From: an uncultured Eubacteriales bacterium
GTDB lineage: Bacteria > Bacillota > Clostridia > Christensenellales > Aristaeellaceae
Length of the DNA: 56,094 bases
Reading direction: 5' to 3'
NCBI GenBank assembly: GCA_902764875.1
Contig: CACWXP010000022.1
Span: 1 to 56,094, forward strand
The translations under genes and the position numbers were made by a program. Of this stretch, positions 41,459 to 50,864 are shown piece after piece. The notes beneath the pieces are model-generated. The model ran no database searches and was not told the DNA's origin. It saw only the letters and a program-made list of their open reading frames with translations. Position 1 is the stretch's first letter. Each line of letters begins with the position of its first letter.

Positions 41459-43072
41459 TTATCCCCAGAGCACCGTCAGTGCCGGAACCATCTGTTTTTT
41501 CCGGGATACCAGTCCCGGAATGAACGCGTGATGATCCCGCACGTCCTGCAGTTCCAGCGCCTGCCGCACGGATTCCGTGTCGCCCAGGAACAGCAGCTCC
41601 GTTCCCTCCCGCAGCACGTCGGTGATCATCAGGGCCACGATATCCGCCTTCCGTTCCTTCCGGATCCGGTCCATCTCCGCCAGCAGCTCTTCCCTTCTGG
41701 AAAGCAGCGTCCCGGCGTCCATGGTCGTAATCTGGCTGATAATCACGTAGTGGTCTCCCAGGTTGAATTCCTTCAGATCCGCCCCGATCAGCGCCGCCGC
41801 GGATTTGTCCGAGGAGTTGGCGGAGAATACCTCCTGCCCCAGCTCTTCCAGATTCAGCCCCGCGATTTTCGCCAGCCGCTCCGCCATCCGGCGGTCCCTG
41901 GCCGTGGTGGTGGGCGACTTAAACATCACTGTATCGCTGATAATCGCCGCCGCCATCAGCCCGGCCAGCTTTTCCCCGGGCATCAGCCCGTTTTCCTGGA
42001 ACATGGTGGCGATAATCGTGTTCGTGGAGCCCACCGGCTCGTTGCGCACGTACACCGGATAGCCCGTCTGAATGTCCGCCAGGCGGTGGTGGTCGATCAC
42101 GGCCACAATCTCCGCCTGATCCAGCCCGGCCACGGACTGTCCCGCTTCGTTGTGATCCACCAGCACAATCCGTTTCCGCCGGGGCTGCAGCAGGTGATAC
42201 CGGCTGATGGTTCCGGCCACTTTCTCCTGCCGGTCCAGAATCGGATAGCTGCGGTACCGGTTCTTCAGCATTGCTTCCTTCACGTCGTCAATATAGTCTT
42301 CCAGATGGAAGGTAATCAGGTCGTCCTTCCGGGCCAGCCGGGATACCGGCGTGGCCAGATATAGCCACCGTGCCGCCCGCCAGGCGTCCAGCGGCGTGGA
42401 AATCACGCAGGTTTCCGAGTTGATGCCCCGGTATTTCTCTCCCAGGTCGCTTTGGCACAGAATCACGCACCGCGCCTTCCGCTCCAGCGCCAGATCCACA
42501 ATCTCCGGCTGGTTCCCGCAGAGGATAATGCTGTTCTCGCCGATTGCCTTTTCCAGGTTCACGCCCCCCGGCAGCGCGATGATCACCTCGCCGGAGATAC
42601 TGTCGAAGAAATCGTCCGCCCGGTTCATCACGTGACCTTCCAGGGCGGAAAGCACGTTCAGAATCGGCGCCTCCTGCAGCACCGGTGTCTGAATGGTCTG
42701 CATGTCGACCTGGGCAATCGCGCCGGAGGCAATCAGCCCGTAAAGGCTGTCGTCCTCGTTGGTAATCGGCAGCATGGTCAGGTGCGGGTCTTCCATCATC
42801 AGGTTCCAGGCATAGCTCACCGGAACGCCCGGTGCAACCCTTGGCGGTGTGTCGTATTCCACGTCCCGCACCTGCGTGCGCACCGAGGTAATCTTCACCG
42901 GTGGTTCAAACCCGAACCGGTTCAGCAAAAACTTGGTTTCATCGTTCAGATGCCCCAGTCGCACCGGGATATAATCGTTCTCCCCCAGCATATGCTGCAG
43001 CGAAGCATAGGCGATCGCCGCCACGATGGAATCCGTGTCCGGATTCCGGTGTCCGCAGACATACGTCATCAT
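41459..43072 (-). CDS. manganese-dependent inorganic pyrophosphatase with CBS and DRTGG domains
   Basis: 537 residues from the ATG at 43072, whose ATGA overlaps the galE stop; a second ATG at 43069 is equally possible. Family II PPase: GHRNPDTDS near the N-terminus, VDHNEAGQS, and the DHH signature [10 protein letters not shown]. Between them (about 70-300) are a CBS pair and a DRTGG domain ([18 protein letters not shown]), known to bind adenine nucleotides and Ap4A and to regulate activity. The C-terminal DHHA2 domain ends with [14 protein letters not shown]. It hydrolyses pyrophosphate, pulling biosynthetic reactions such as UDP-sugar formation, fitting the galE neighbour. Confidence 0.94.
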   Translation of the reverse strand: MMTYVCGHRNPDTDSIVAAIAYASLQHMLGENDYIPVRLGHLNDETKFLLNRFGFEPPVKITSVRTQVRDVEYDTPPRVAPGVPVSYAWNLMMEDPHLTMLPITNEDDSLYGLIASGAIAQVDMQTIQTPVLQEAPILNVLSALEGHVMNRADDFFDSISGEVIIALPGGVNLEKAIGENSIILCGNQPEIVDLALERKARCVILCQSDLGEKYRGINSETCVISTPLDAWRAARWLYLATPVSRLARKDDLITFHLEDYIDDVKEAMLKNRYRSYPILDRQEKVAGTISRYHLLQPRRKRIVLVDHNEAGQSVAGLDQAEIVAVIDHHRLADIQTGYPVYVRNEPVGSTNTIIATMFQENGLMPGEKLAGLMAAAIISDTVMFKSPTTTARDRRMAERLAKIAGLNLEELGQEVFSANSSDKSAAALIGADLKEFNLGDHYVIISQITTMDAGTLLSRREELLAEMDRIRKERKADIVALMITDVLREGTELLFLGDTESVRQALELQDVRDHHAFIPGLVSRKKQMVPALTVLWG

Positions 43073-44100
43073 TTTCCCTGTTCCCCCGTGCGGTATCCGT
43101 CCGGATTCATGCGCTGCCACCGCCAGGTGTCTTCGCACATCTCGTCGATGCCGTACTGCGCTTCCCAGCCAAGCTCGTCCTTTGCCTTGCCCGGGTCGCA
43201 GTAGCATTCCGCAATATCCCCCGCCCGCCGCGGTTTGATCGCGTAGGGAATCTTTTTCCCGCAGGCTTTTTCAAAAGCCGCCACCACCTGCAGCACGCTG
43301 TATCCGTGCCCCGTGCCCAGGTTGTAAATCCGCACGGCGTTCTCCTCGCCGATCTTTTTCAGCGCCGCCACATGTCCCCTGGCCAGATCCACCACGTGGA
43401 TATAGTCCCGTACGCCTGTGCCGTCCGGCGTGTCGTAGTCGTTGCCGAAAACACCCAGCTCCGCCAGCTTGCCCACCGCCACCTGAGCCACATACGGCAC
43501 CAGATTGTTCGGAATGCCCTTGGGATCCTCGCCGATTTTTCCGCTCGGATGCGCGCCGATGGGGTTGAAGTACCGAAGCAGAATCACGCTCCACTCAGGA
43601 TCGGAAGTCCGAATATCGGTCAGAATCTGCTCCAGCATCCATTTGGTCCATCCGTAGGGATTGGTACACACGCCCTTGGGGCATGCCTCGGTGATTGGCA
43701 CAAACGCCGGATCGCCATACACCGTGGCCGAAGAGCTGAAAATGATTTTCTTCACCCCGTGCCCACGCATTACGTCCGTCAGCGTCAGCGTCCCGTACAG
43801 GTTGTTCGTATAGTACTCGATGGGTTTTTCCACCGATTCGCCCACGGCTTTGTATCCCGCAAAATGGATCACCGCGTCGAAATCATGCGCGTCAAAAATC
43901 TTCTCCAGGGCTGCCCGGTCTACCAGATCTGTCTGATAGAATACCGGCGTTTTCCCCGTGATCTCCCCGATCCGTTCCACGGCTTTCGGGCTGGAATTGT
44001 AAAGATTGTCTACAATCACGACATCGTGCCCGTTCTCCAGCAGCTCCACGCAGGTATGGCTCCCGATGTATCCCGCGCCCCCGGTAACAAGAATCTTCAT
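43069..44100 (-). CDS. galE: UDP-glucose 4-epimerase
   Basis: 343 residues from the ATG at 44100 (GAAGGAGGAAC upstream); the longer frame covers the promoter. [20 protein letters not shown] binds NAD; catalytic [10 protein letters not shown] (YxxxK) with Ser in [12 protein letters not shown]; substrate residues in [15 protein letters not shown]. It interconverts UDP-glucose and UDP-galactose for surface polysaccharide. Promoter at 44181-44209; cotranscribed with the pyrophosphatase. Confidence 0.96.
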   Translation of the reverse strand: MKILVTGGAGYIGSHTCVELLENGHDVVIVDNLYNSSPKAVERIGEITGKTPVFYQTDLVDRAALEKIFDAHDFDAVIHFAGYKAVGESVEKPIEYYTNNLYGTLTLTDVMRGHGVKKIIFSSSATVYGDPAFVPITEACPKGVCTNPYGWTKWMLEQILTDIRTSDPEWSVILLRYFNPIGAHPSGKIGEDPKGIPNNLVPYVAQVAVGKLAELGVFGNDYDTPDGTGVRDYIHVVDLARGHVAALKKIGEENAVRIYNLGTGHGYSVLQVVAAFEKACGKKIPYAIKPRRAGDIAECYCDPGKAKDELGWEAQYGIDEMCEDTWRWQRMNPDGYRTGEQGK

Positions 44101-44180
44101 ATTCCACTGTTCCTCCTTCTGGTTCTCCCGTCCGTTCCCGGACATGGTGACGGTTCTTCTGTCCGCTTTCACTCCGTTAC

Positions 44181-44209
44181 AGTTTACCATAAACCGCCCG
44201 CCGGAACAA
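44181..44209 (-). promoter_or_regulatory. galE: galE promoter
   Basis: Minus strand TTGTTC (44209-44204), 17 nt ending TGG, TAAACT (44186-44181). The extended -10 compensates for a weak -35. Confidence 0.55.
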
Positions 44210-44301
44210 CTTTCCGTCCCGACCATTTTATCCTCAATTTTATCCATTTCCTCCCTCTGTTCGGAAAATGTTTCAATATATACTTTTCCTCAAACATTTG
44301 A

Positions 44302-44351
44302 TATAATAGATTGATTATGTTCGCAGCTCTCCCCGTCGGGAAGGTGCGAAC
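44302..44351 (+). promoter_or_regulatory. -10 element and leader hairpin of the trimodular gene
   Basis: TATAAT at 44302-44307 in an AT-rich context without a clear -35. The leader then folds GTTCGCA (44319-44325) with TGCGAAC (44345-44351), with inner CCCC/GGGG pairing, before GGAAGGAG at the start. Confidence 0.5.
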
Positions 44352-44379
44352 GGCATCCACCTACCGGAAGGAGATCCTC

Positions 44380-47300
44380 ATGAGCAATTCGACGATCTTG
44401 CAAGTCAGCGCCCGTCTGGACTCGGACAAGCAGTGGTCCACACTCTTCGACATTCTGCGCGACTACGGCGAGGCATTAACCGCCGTCTGGCTGAAAGGCG
44501 AAAAGGAGCTCTCCCTTTCCTTTGCCGAAATGACCCGCCGGGCCGACGATTATGCCGCCTGGCTCACGGAGAATACGCCGGAAGGCGGCTGGATCGCCAT
44601 TTCCGTCGATACCTGCCCCAACTGGCCCACCCTGTTCTGGGGCGTCATCCGCTCCGGGCACAATGCCCTCCTGCTCGACGCTTCCGCCACCGACACCATG
44701 ACCCAGAGTCTCCTGGAGGAAGCGGGTTGCAAGGTCATCATCTCCCGCAAGCCCCGCGGCCTCTCCGGCGATATTAAGCAGATCGACTACAAGGCCGTGG
44801 CCGACGCGCCGCGCACCATCGGGTTCAATCCCGTCTGGGGCGACTATGTCGCCATGTGCACCAGCGGCACCACCGGCCGCAGCCGTATCTTTGCCTATTC
44901 CGGCGCCGCCGTCTGCGAGCAGGCCCTGGCCGCCGTCCAGATCCACAGCGAAAACAAGCGCATCATCCGGGACGACAACCGCGGCCGCAAGGCCCTGGCC
45001 TTCCTGCCCTTCCACCATGTGCTGGGCTTCATGGCCAACGTGATCCTGGTGCCCTTCTGCGGCGCCACCAACGTCTACCTTCCGGACCGGACGCCCAATT
45101 CCATTATGAACGTCTGCCGCCATTTCCCGCCCAATCTGCTGATTGTGGTGCCGCTGGTGGGCAATAATCTGGTCAAATCCCTGAATAAATCCGTGAAGAA
45201 GGAAAAACCCTACAGGCGCTGGCTGTACAGGGCTTCCACCGGCGTTTCCCTCAGTGTCCAGTCCGTGGCCCCGTCCTTCGGCCTCCGCCTGGCGCAGCAG
45301 CGCCTCTTCGCGGCCATTGATGCCAAATTGCTGGGCAACGAAGTGGACGTGGTCATCCTGGGCGGAAGTCACACCCCCGCCGAAACCCTCCGTTCCCTGA
45401 ACGCCCTGGGCTATTATACCGTCAACGGTTTCGGCATGACCGAAACCGCCATCAACGGCTTTGAAACCTCCCTCAGCCTGCGCAAGCGGCTGAACGGTTC
45501 CGTCGGTTCCTCCCTGGGCGCCGCCCAGTACCGGGTGAACGCCGACGAAGGCGTCAAAACCGGCGAACTGCAAATCCGCGGCGCCGGCATCCATTCCGGC
45601 CGCGTAGTGCAGGGAGAGGTGCTTCCGCCCGACACGCTGGAAGACGGCTGGTTCCCCACCGGCGACGTCGCCAAGATGGACGATACCGGCCGGGTCTTCA
45701 TCAAGGGCCGCCTGAAGGATGTCATCATCAACGAATCCGGTGAAAACGTCTATCCTGACGATCTGGAGGATTCCTTCTCCGCCCTGCCCGGTGTTGAACA
45801 GATGTGCATCGTCGGTTTCCGCCGCAGGCGGAAGGACCGGAACGAGGACGTAGTCCTTGTCCTGAACGTCGGCGAAAACTATACCGATACCAGCTACCTG
45901 AATGGTCTGGCCGCCCGCATCGCGGCCATCAACACCCGTCTGCCCCTCAACGCGCATATCGACCGCGCGCTGGTCACGCCCATGTCCCTTCCCCTCGTCA
46001 GCGGCATCAAGGTCAAGCGCATCGAGCTGAAGCGCCTCTGGGAGGAAAAGGAACTCATCTATCGCGAACTGGACCTGAAGGCCCAGAACGCCGGTGCCGA
46101 GATTTCCGCCATCGAAAAAGAGCATGCCAAGTCCGCCGTGCAGGATGAAATCCGCAAAAAGGTCCGGGCCATGTATGCCGAGGCCCTGGACATCCCGGAA
46201 AAGGAGATTTCCGATAAGGCTAATTTCATTGAAGATCTCCAGGGCGACAGCCTCCAGGTCCTTTCCATCGCGCTGAAAGCCGAGGAGGAATGGGGCATCA
46301 CCATTCCCGCCGAGGAATACGGCCGCTGCGCCACCGTTGAAAGCATGTCCCGGGTGGTGGAAGAACTCCTGAACGGAACCTCCGACGCCGGCAAGCCGAA
46401 GGAGCGCGTCCCTGTCCGGCCGATCACCCGTTTCGAGGATTCCCCCGAATACCTGCATTTCCTTGAGCGCCAGAAGGCTCTGGTGGGCAATGGCGACAAC
46501 CCTTATTTCGTCGCCCATGAATCTCCCCTGCTGGACACGGGCATCGTCGACGGCAAAGAGATTCTCGAGTTCGGAAGCTACAACTACGTCGGCATGTCCG
46601 GCCGCAAGGAAGTCAAGGACGCCGCCAAGGCCGCCATCGATAAATACGGCACCAGTGCCTCCGGCAGCCGCCTGCTGGCCGGCGAAAAGATGATCCATAA
46701 GGAACTGGAAGCAGAGCTGGCCGATTGGAAGCACACCGAGGACGCCATCGTCTGCGTCGGCGGCCATTCCACCAACGTCACCTTCGTCGGCAACTTCTGC
46801 GGAAAGAACGACCTGATTCTTTACGACGCCCTGGCCCACAACTCCATCGAGCAGGGCTGCAAGCTGTCCGACGCGACGTCCCGTCCCTTCCCCCACAGCG
46901 ACGTGGCCGCCCTCGAAACCATCCTGAAGAGCCAGCGGGCCTACTTTGAAAAGGTACTGATCGTCATCGAAGGCGCTTACAGCATGGACGGCGATATCGC
47001 CCCCGTGCCGGATTTCGTTCGGGTCAAGAAGGAATACGGCTGCTTCCTCATGGTGGACGAGGCCCACAGTGCCTGCGTCATCGGTGAGCACGGCGGCGGC
47101 GTGGACGAGTATTTCGGCCTGAACGGCGACGATATCGATATCAAGTACGGCACCCTGTCCAAGGGTCTGGGCACCTGCGGCGGCTATCTGGCCGGCAAAA
47201 AGTGCCTGATCGATTACCTGCGCTATAACATGCCCGGTTTCGTTTTCTCTGTGGGCATTTCCCCGGCGCTGGCCGCCGGTTCCCTGGCCGCCATCCGAAC

Positions 47301-47649
47301 CCTTCGCTCCCATCCGGAAATCATGGAGCATCTGCGCACGGCGATCCGCTCTTTCACCGAGAGCGCCAAACGCCGCCACCTGGATATCTGCCTGGCCGGC
47401 GAAACCGCCGTCCTTCCCGTTCTCGTCGGCAAGGACGAGGATGCCTGGCTGCTCTCCAACGAGCTGAAAAAGCGGGGCGTCAGCGTCCCGCCGGCCATGT
47501 ATCCCGCCGTACCCAAGGGCAAGGCCCGCCTCCGCTTCTGCGTGATCAGCGAGCACAAGCCCGAACAGATCGAAAAAGCCCTGGATATTCTCGAAGCCAC
47601 CGCCAAGGAATTCGATATCGAACTCCCCAGAAGAAATTACGATTCGTAA
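44380..47649 (+). CDS. trimodular adenylation / acyl-carrier / alpha-oxoamine synthase enzyme
   Basis: 1089 residues from the ATG at 44380 (AAGGAG upstream). Residues ~5-560: class I adenylate-forming domain, with CTSGTTGRSRIFAY at ~158, NGFGMTETAING, GRLKDVIINESGENVYPDDLED and a SGIKVKR hinge lysine near 542. Residues ~590-680: acyl-carrier domain with DLQGDSLQ, phosphopantetheine Ser624. Residues ~710-1085: fold-type I PLP alpha-oxoamine synthase (BioF/KBL/SPT group), with FGSYNYVGMSG, the GTSASGSRLLAG loop, MVDEAHSACVIG and TLSKGLG with PLP Lys928. Family logic: the first domain loads an acyl group on the carrier, and the last condenses it with an amino acid, losing CO2, to give an aminoketone. 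Substrates are unknown. A 45-codon membrane peptide follows. No phosphopantetheinyl transferase is nearby. Confidence 0.88.
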   Translation: MSNSTILQVSARLDSDKQWSTLFDILRDYGEALTAVWLKGEKELSLSFAEMTRRADDYAAWLTENTPEGGWIAISVDTCPNWPTLFWGVIRSGHNALLLDASATDTMTQSLLEEAGCKVIISRKPRGLSGDIKQIDYKAVADAPRTIGFNPVWGDYVAMCTSGTTGRSRIFAYSGAAVCEQALAAVQIHSENKRIIRDDNRGRKALAFLPFHHVLGFMANVILVPFCGATNVYLPDRTPNSIMNVCRHFPPNLLIVVPLVGNNLVKSLNKSVKKEKPYRRWLYRASTGVSLSVQSVAPSFGLRLAQQRLFAAIDAKLLGNEVDVVILGGSHTPAETLRSLNALGYYTVNGFGMTETAINGFETSLSLRKRLNGSVGSSLGAAQYRVNADEGVKTGELQIRGAGIHSGRVVQGEVLPPDTLEDGWFPTGDVAKMDDTGRVFIKGRLKDVIINESGENVYPDDLEDSFSALPGVEQMCIVGFRRRRKDRNEDVVLVLNVGENYTDTSYLNGLAARIAAINTRLPLNAHIDRALVTPMSLPLVSGIKVKRIELKRLWEEKELIYRELDLKAQNAGAEISAIEKEHAKSAVQDEIRKKVRAMYAEALDIPEKEISDKANFIEDLQGDSLQVLSIALKAEEEWGITIPAEEYGRCATVESMSRVVEELLNGTSDAGKPKERVPVRPITRFEDSPEYLHFLERQKALVGNGDNPYFVAHESPLLDTGIVDGKEILEFGSYNYVGMSGRKEVKDAAKAAIDKYGTSASGSRLLAGEKMIHKELEAELADWKHTEDAIVCVGGHSTNVTFVGNFCGKNDLILYDALAHNSIEQGCKLSDATSRPFPHSDVAALETILKSQRAYFEKVLIVIEGAYSMDGDIAPVPDFVRVKKEYGCFLMVDEAHSACVIGEHGGGVDEYFGLNGDDIDIKYGTLSKGLGTCGGYLAGKKCLIDYLRYNMPGFVFSVGISPALAAGSLAAIRTLRSHPEIMEHLRTAIRSFTESAKRRHLDICLAGETAVLPVLVGKDEDAWLLSNELKKRGVSVPPAMYPAVPKGKARLRFCVISEHKPEQIEKALDILEATAKEFDIELPRRNYDS

Positions 47650-47722
47650 TAGCTTCTTCTTTCCCCCGGCCGGAGCGTGAAACTCCTGGCCTCGAACTTT
47701 CATTTCAAAGGAGGCCTTCTTT

Positions 47723-47860
47723 ATGGAAACAGGCGTCGTCGTAGCAATCTCCGTGGTTCTCTTTATTGCAATCTTTGCCGTACTGGTCTGCGTCTTCGGC
47801 AGTGTAGCCGGAACCGTCAGCGCCATCAAGCACACCAACGACGAGGATACCGACGCGTAA
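47723..47860 (+). CDS. 45-residue membrane peptide
   Basis: ATG at 47723 with AAAGGAGG upstream; the product has one hydrophobic helix (VVVAISVVLFIAIFAVLVCV), a Gly/Ser turn and a polar tail HTNDEDTDA. It lies 73 bp after the trimodular gene on the same strand, with an intervening hairpin (GGCC/GGCC) but no T-run, so cotranscription is likely. The strong ribosome site and clean helix argue for a real gene. Function unknown; it may assist or anchor the upstream pathway. Confidence 0.65.
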   Translation: METGVVVAISVVLFIAIFAVLVCVFGSVAGTVSAIKHTNDEDTDA

Positions 47861-47887
47861 AAAAGCACAAAAGGCGAAAAAAACTGC

Positions 47888-47917
47888 TTGACATGCGGGG
47901 CCGGCCTCTGCTATAAT
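47888..47917 (+). promoter_or_regulatory. promoter of the tRNA pair
   Basis: TTGACA (47888-47893), 18 nt, TATAAT (47912-47917): consensus in both boxes, start about 17 nt before the tRNA. Confidence 0.85.
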
Positions 47918-47940
47918 ACGCCTTGCGGTTAAGCCGCCGA

Positions 47941-48011
47941 TGGGGAATGGTGTAACGGCAGCACCTACGACTCTGACTCGTATTGTCTAGGTTCGAATCC
48001 TAGTTCCCCAG
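47941..48011 (+). tRNA. tRNA-Gln (CTG)
   Basis: Acceptor TGGGGAA / TTCCCCA, anticodon stem TACGA / TCGTA around CTCTGAC (anticodon CTG), T arm CTAGG-TTCGAAT-CCTAG, discriminator G. CCA is not encoded. Confidence 0.93.
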
Positions 48012-48021
48012 CGCTTTTTTT

Positions 48022-48094
48022 GGCTCCGTTGTCTAGAGGCCTAGGACGCGGCCCTCTCAAGGCTGAAACACGGGTTCGAATCCCGTCGGAGCTG
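48022..48094 (+). tRNA. tRNA-Glu (CTC)
   Basis: Acceptor GGCTCCG / CGGAGCT (one G-T pair), anticodon stem CGGCC / GGCTG around CTCTCAA (anticodon CTC), T arm CGGG-TTCGAAT-CCCG. CCA is not encoded. A CTTTTTTG run directly after probably ends transcription. Confidence 0.93.
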
Positions 48095-48181
48095 CTTTTT
48101 TGTATCCTCATCCTTGCAAGTGTGTGTTGCAGGATTTTTTTATTTCCCGAATCAAACGGCAAAAAAGACAGGAGGCAGTTT

Positions 48182-49102
48182 ATGATCCGGAAATTTTTGG
48201 CACTGATGCTTGCGGCGGTTCTGGTGCTCTTCGCGCTCCCCGCGGCCCTGGCAGACGGGCAGGTCCGCCCCCTCCCCATTGACCTGACCGGCGGCGCGCC
48301 TTTCAAGGCCAATTATAGAAGCAACCCGGATGGTTATGAGGATCCCTCCATTTCCGTGGAATACCATCATATGCAGAAGGGCCAGCGGCCGGACGGCCGG
48401 GACTTCTACTATTTCTACGCCATCGTCACCATCGCCGATGCGTCCCAGCTGCGCACCGCGGCGGCCGATCCCAACGACTTCGTTCGCGGCCGGCGGGCCC
48501 CGGCCCAGGATATGGCCCGGCGGATGAACGCGATCTTCGCGATCAACGGCGACTTCTGCAGCGGCGCCGGCGGCGACGAGGACAGCAAGTACTGTCTCCG
48601 CCAGGGAACGGTCTGGCGCGACACGGTCTGTGAAAAGCTGGACATGCTGCTGATCGACGAAGCCGGGGATTTCCATATTTATAAAGCGGGGGCCGAACTG
48701 GCCTCGCTGAACAAAACGGAAATTGACGGGAAGAAGATCATCAACGCCTTCCAGTTCGGCCCCGCCCTGGTCATCGACGGAACGCCCGTGGAAGACGAAT
48801 ATATCCTGGATCCTGCCCACGCCCCGGCCACTTCACAGCCGGAGCAGTACGCCGCCCGGGTCTGCATCGCCCAGATCGACGAGCTGACCTATCTGGTGGT
48901 GAATAACTGGTTTGGTCTCGACCTTGCCAGCTTCCGTGATCTGGTTATGAGTCTTGCTCCGGTAAAGACGGCCTATGTGCTCGACGGCGGCAACTCCGGC
49001 CAGATGATTTACCTGAAGGCCCATGTGAACGAGAACGAAAACAATATCCGCACGATCTGCGACATTATTTACTTCGCCAGTGCTTATTTCGACAACGAAT
49101 AA
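48182..49102 (+). CDS. secreted phosphodiester glycosidase (NAGPA domain)
   Basis: 306 residues from the ATG at 48182 (AGGAGG upstream; the longer frame crosses the tRNA-Glu gene). Signal peptide ends AALA-DGQ. NAGPA/DUF2233 features: FAINGDFCSGAGGDE, NAFQFGPALVIDG, RVCIAQIDELTYLVV, and the C-terminal active-site strand AYVLDGGNSGQMIY. Relatives cleave GlcNAc-1-phosphodiester bonds, for example in wall teichoic acid or exopolysaccharide. Its last 19 bp overlap the convergent membrane-protein gene. Confidence 0.9.
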   Translation: MIRKFLALMLAAVLVLFALPAALADGQVRPLPIDLTGGAPFKANYRSNPDGYEDPSISVEYHHMQKGQRPDGRDFYYFYAIVTIADASQLRTAAADPNDFVRGRRAPAQDMARRMNAIFAINGDFCSGAGGDEDSKYCLRQGTVWRDTVCEKLDMLLIDEAGDFHIYKAGAELASLNKTEIDGKKIINAFQFGPALVIDGTPVEDEYILDPAHAPATSQPEQYAARVCIAQIDELTYLVVNNWFGLDLASFRDLVMSLAPVKTAYVLDGGNSGQMIYLKAHVNENENNIRTICDIIYFASAYFDNE

Positions 49103-50031
49103 AGTGCCTTGTTCGCCCGGTTCTCCATGAAGGCAATCAGCCCCAGGGCCGCTGCCATCACCGGATAGACAATCCACAGGGAAACGCGGCTCCCGCCGAT
49201 CAGCCACTTACCGTCGATCAGGAACTCAGCTACGATGATCAGGCAGCACACGCCGAGGCCCGTCAGCGCGGGGACCCAGGAAGCAAACTTGTCTTTCCCC
49301 AGCCGGAAGGCATACCACACCAGCACGCCTTCCACAAACAGGAAGCACACCAGCTGTTCCAGATGAACAAACAGCCAGTTAATCGCGTCGGTCCGGAGAC
49401 TTTCCAGCAGCACCTGCGGAAGGCAGAGGTAGAAAAGTGTCCGGAGCATCCGGCGCGGTTCGTCTTTATGGATCAGGGACATCACGAAGGCCACGAGACT
49501 CATCAGTCCCTCCAGGAAGAACACCGCCAGCACGCATTCGGTATAATCCTCGCTCCAAACGATGCTGACCGCCAGTGGGAAAGGAATCACCTGATCCAGG
49601 AACAGCCCGGTGCCGGTCGGATACAGAAAATATTCCGCGAAGCGCGCGATGGCGGCCATCAGCGCGCCGGCCGGTGCGAAGGTATTCAGCACCCTGCGGG
49701 CGTCCGCGCCGCAGATTTTAGCCGAAAGGAACACTGCCAGTACGACCCCTGCCATCGCGCCGTAATAGGACATCTCCTCCGTCCGGAAGGAAAGCAGATA
49801 CTTCCCAATCCCCTGCTTGGTCACATAGGCCATGCGGAAAATAAAATAAAGAAGCTTCCCGCCGACAATCGCCAGCACCGGCCCGAGGATCAGGACGCAG
49901 AGGCTCAGCCCCAGCGCCTTTTCTTTTTTGATTCCCGGAGCCTTCCGCAGAAAAAAATAAAAGAGCGCGTAAACGACGAGCGTCGCCGCGCCCATGGTAA
50001 TCAGATAAGCGTTCATATTATAGGGATCCAT
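49084..50031 (-). CDS. Lgt-like membrane protein with degenerate signature
   Basis: 315 residues, about eight membrane helices. YYGAMAGVVLAVFLSAKICG and RRVLNTFAPAGALMAAIARFAEYFLYPTG align with the prolipoprotein diacylglyceryl transferase region around its GRxGNFxNxE signature, but here only the Arg and a Glu remain (ARFAEYF). It is therefore probably an Lgt paralogue with altered or lost transferase function. GGAGG lies 8 nt before the ATG. Convergent with, and overlapping, the phosphodiester glycosidase gene, which suggests a linked envelope role. Confidence in the family is moderate. Confidence 0.68.
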   Translation of the reverse strand: MDPYNMNAYLITMGAATLVVYALFYFFLRKAPGIKKEKALGLSLCVLILGPVLAIVGGKLLYFIFRMAYVTKQGIGKYLLSFRTEEMSYYGAMAGVVLAVFLSAKICGADARRVLNTFAPAGALMAAIARFAEYFLYPTGTGLFLDQVIPFPLAVSIVWSEDYTECVLAVFFLEGLMSLVAFVMSLIHKDEPRRMLRTLFYLCLPQVLLESLRTDAINWLFVHLEQLVCFLFVEGVLVWYAFRLGKDKFASWVPALTGLGVCCLIIVAEFLIDGKWLIGGSRVSLWIVYPVMAAALGLIAFMENRANKALYSLSK

Positions 50032-50455
50032 GAATGAAACCTCCGGCGCCGCGGCGTTTATCGTGGAATACCGGCCGCAGCGGAACTATTCTATCACACG
50101 GGTTCCCGGAATTCAATTCCGGCAAAGCTCTGGGATTCTTGTTCTCCTTTGACGGAGGCTTTTTCGGTATGGTATGATGAATGCCGTAAATCTGCTCAGG
50201 ATATACTGAGACACTGAAGAAGGCATTTTTTGAAAAAGAGCAAAACCTGAAGAGGTTACAAAAAGATGGCTAAACAAATGTCAGTTTTTTGATCAAGACC
50301 AACCCATATGTCTGTGATGCGGAAAAGGGCAATCAGCCGGCCACAGGCGATATATAACAGATCCTGCGCTGCCCGGTGAGTTTACAGCCGTTGCGATCAA
50401 ATGAGGAATCCTGTATACTTTGGATAAACTGAGATTAGCATGAGGAGGAAAAACA
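50032..50455. other. intergenic region before the accessory block
   Basis: About 420 bp. A promoter-like pair TTGACG (50149-50154) / TATGAT (50173-50178), spacing 18, has no obvious gene near it. AATGCC (50180-50185) and GGCATT (50222-50227) plus six T form a terminator-like hairpin overlapping its start. Short broken frames follow (MAKQMSVF-stop at 50267, and one ending GNQPATGDI-stop). The right part is the repeat at 50307-50416. Confidence 0.55.
50307..50416 (+). repeat. 110-bp repeat, copy A, carrying a promoter
   Basis: Matches the reverse complement of 53237-53345 at roughly three quarters of positions with one 1-nt gap; the best part is GGCGAT-TATAACAGATCC and GTTGCGATCAAATGA. It contains TTGCGA (50391-50396) and, at its end, TATACT (50414-50419) 17 nt on, driving the MIF gene 37 nt later. 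One frame ends PGEFTAVAIK-stop, so it may derive from a gene end. Confidence 0.7.
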
Positions 50456-50797
50456 ATGCCGTTTATTGATTCGAAGGTTACCGTTAAGATCAGCGATCAG
50501 CAAAAAGAAGAAATCAAAACTGAATTGGGCAAGCTGATCACCACCCTGAACAAAAGCGAAACTTATCTGATGGTCGGAATTGAGGATTCCTGCGATCTGT
50601 GGCTCGGTGGCAAAAAGCTGGATAAAGGTGCGTATGTAGCCGTCAGCCTGTACGGGAATGCGCCGAAGGAGTCGTATGACAAACTGACCGGCCAGATCTG
50701 TGCGCTGCTGAGCGATAAACTCGAAATCCCGGGAAGCGCGGTCTATGTGACATACCACCCGGTCAACGACTGGGGCTGGAACGGAAGAAACTTCTGA
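50456..50797 (+). CDS. MIF/tautomerase-superfamily protein
   Basis: 113 residues, the MIF trimer subunit length. The catalytic Pro follows the initiator Met (MPFIDSKVTV). C-terminal YVTYHPVNDWGWNGRNF resembles the MIF/D-dopachrome tautomerase ending. The ligand-loop Lys and the LMVGIEDSCDLWLGG strand fit. Expected keto-enol tautomerase activity; the cellular role is unclear. AGGAGG lies 8 nt before the ATG. First gene of the accessory block. Confidence 0.88.
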   Translation: MPFIDSKVTVKISDQQKEEIKTELGKLITTLNKSETYLMVGIEDSCDLWLGGKKLDKGAYVAVSLYGNAPKESYDKLTGQICALLSDKLEIPGSAVYVTYHPVNDWGWNGRNF

Positions 50798-50864
50798 CGG
50801 AAGAATTTTCGGCGGGATGTGATTGGTACCGTCATGCTGTTCAGGATAAGGAGGTTCATCTGCT

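Noticed and set aside
44476-47868. 1130-codon open frame on the minus strand
   Set aside because: It is antisense to the trimodular enzyme, whose motifs are unmistakable; GC-rich codon bias keeps the opposite frame open and no motifs are seen in it.
48022-48094. Integration site at the tRNA pair
   Set aside because: No integrase gene or duplicated tRNA 3' end is seen in the window; the accessory block begins 2 kb away.
50149-50227. Small RNA gene between the promoter-like boxes and the AATGCC/GGCATT hairpin
   Set aside because: The predicted start falls inside the 5' arm of the hairpin, so the terminator could not form in that transcript.
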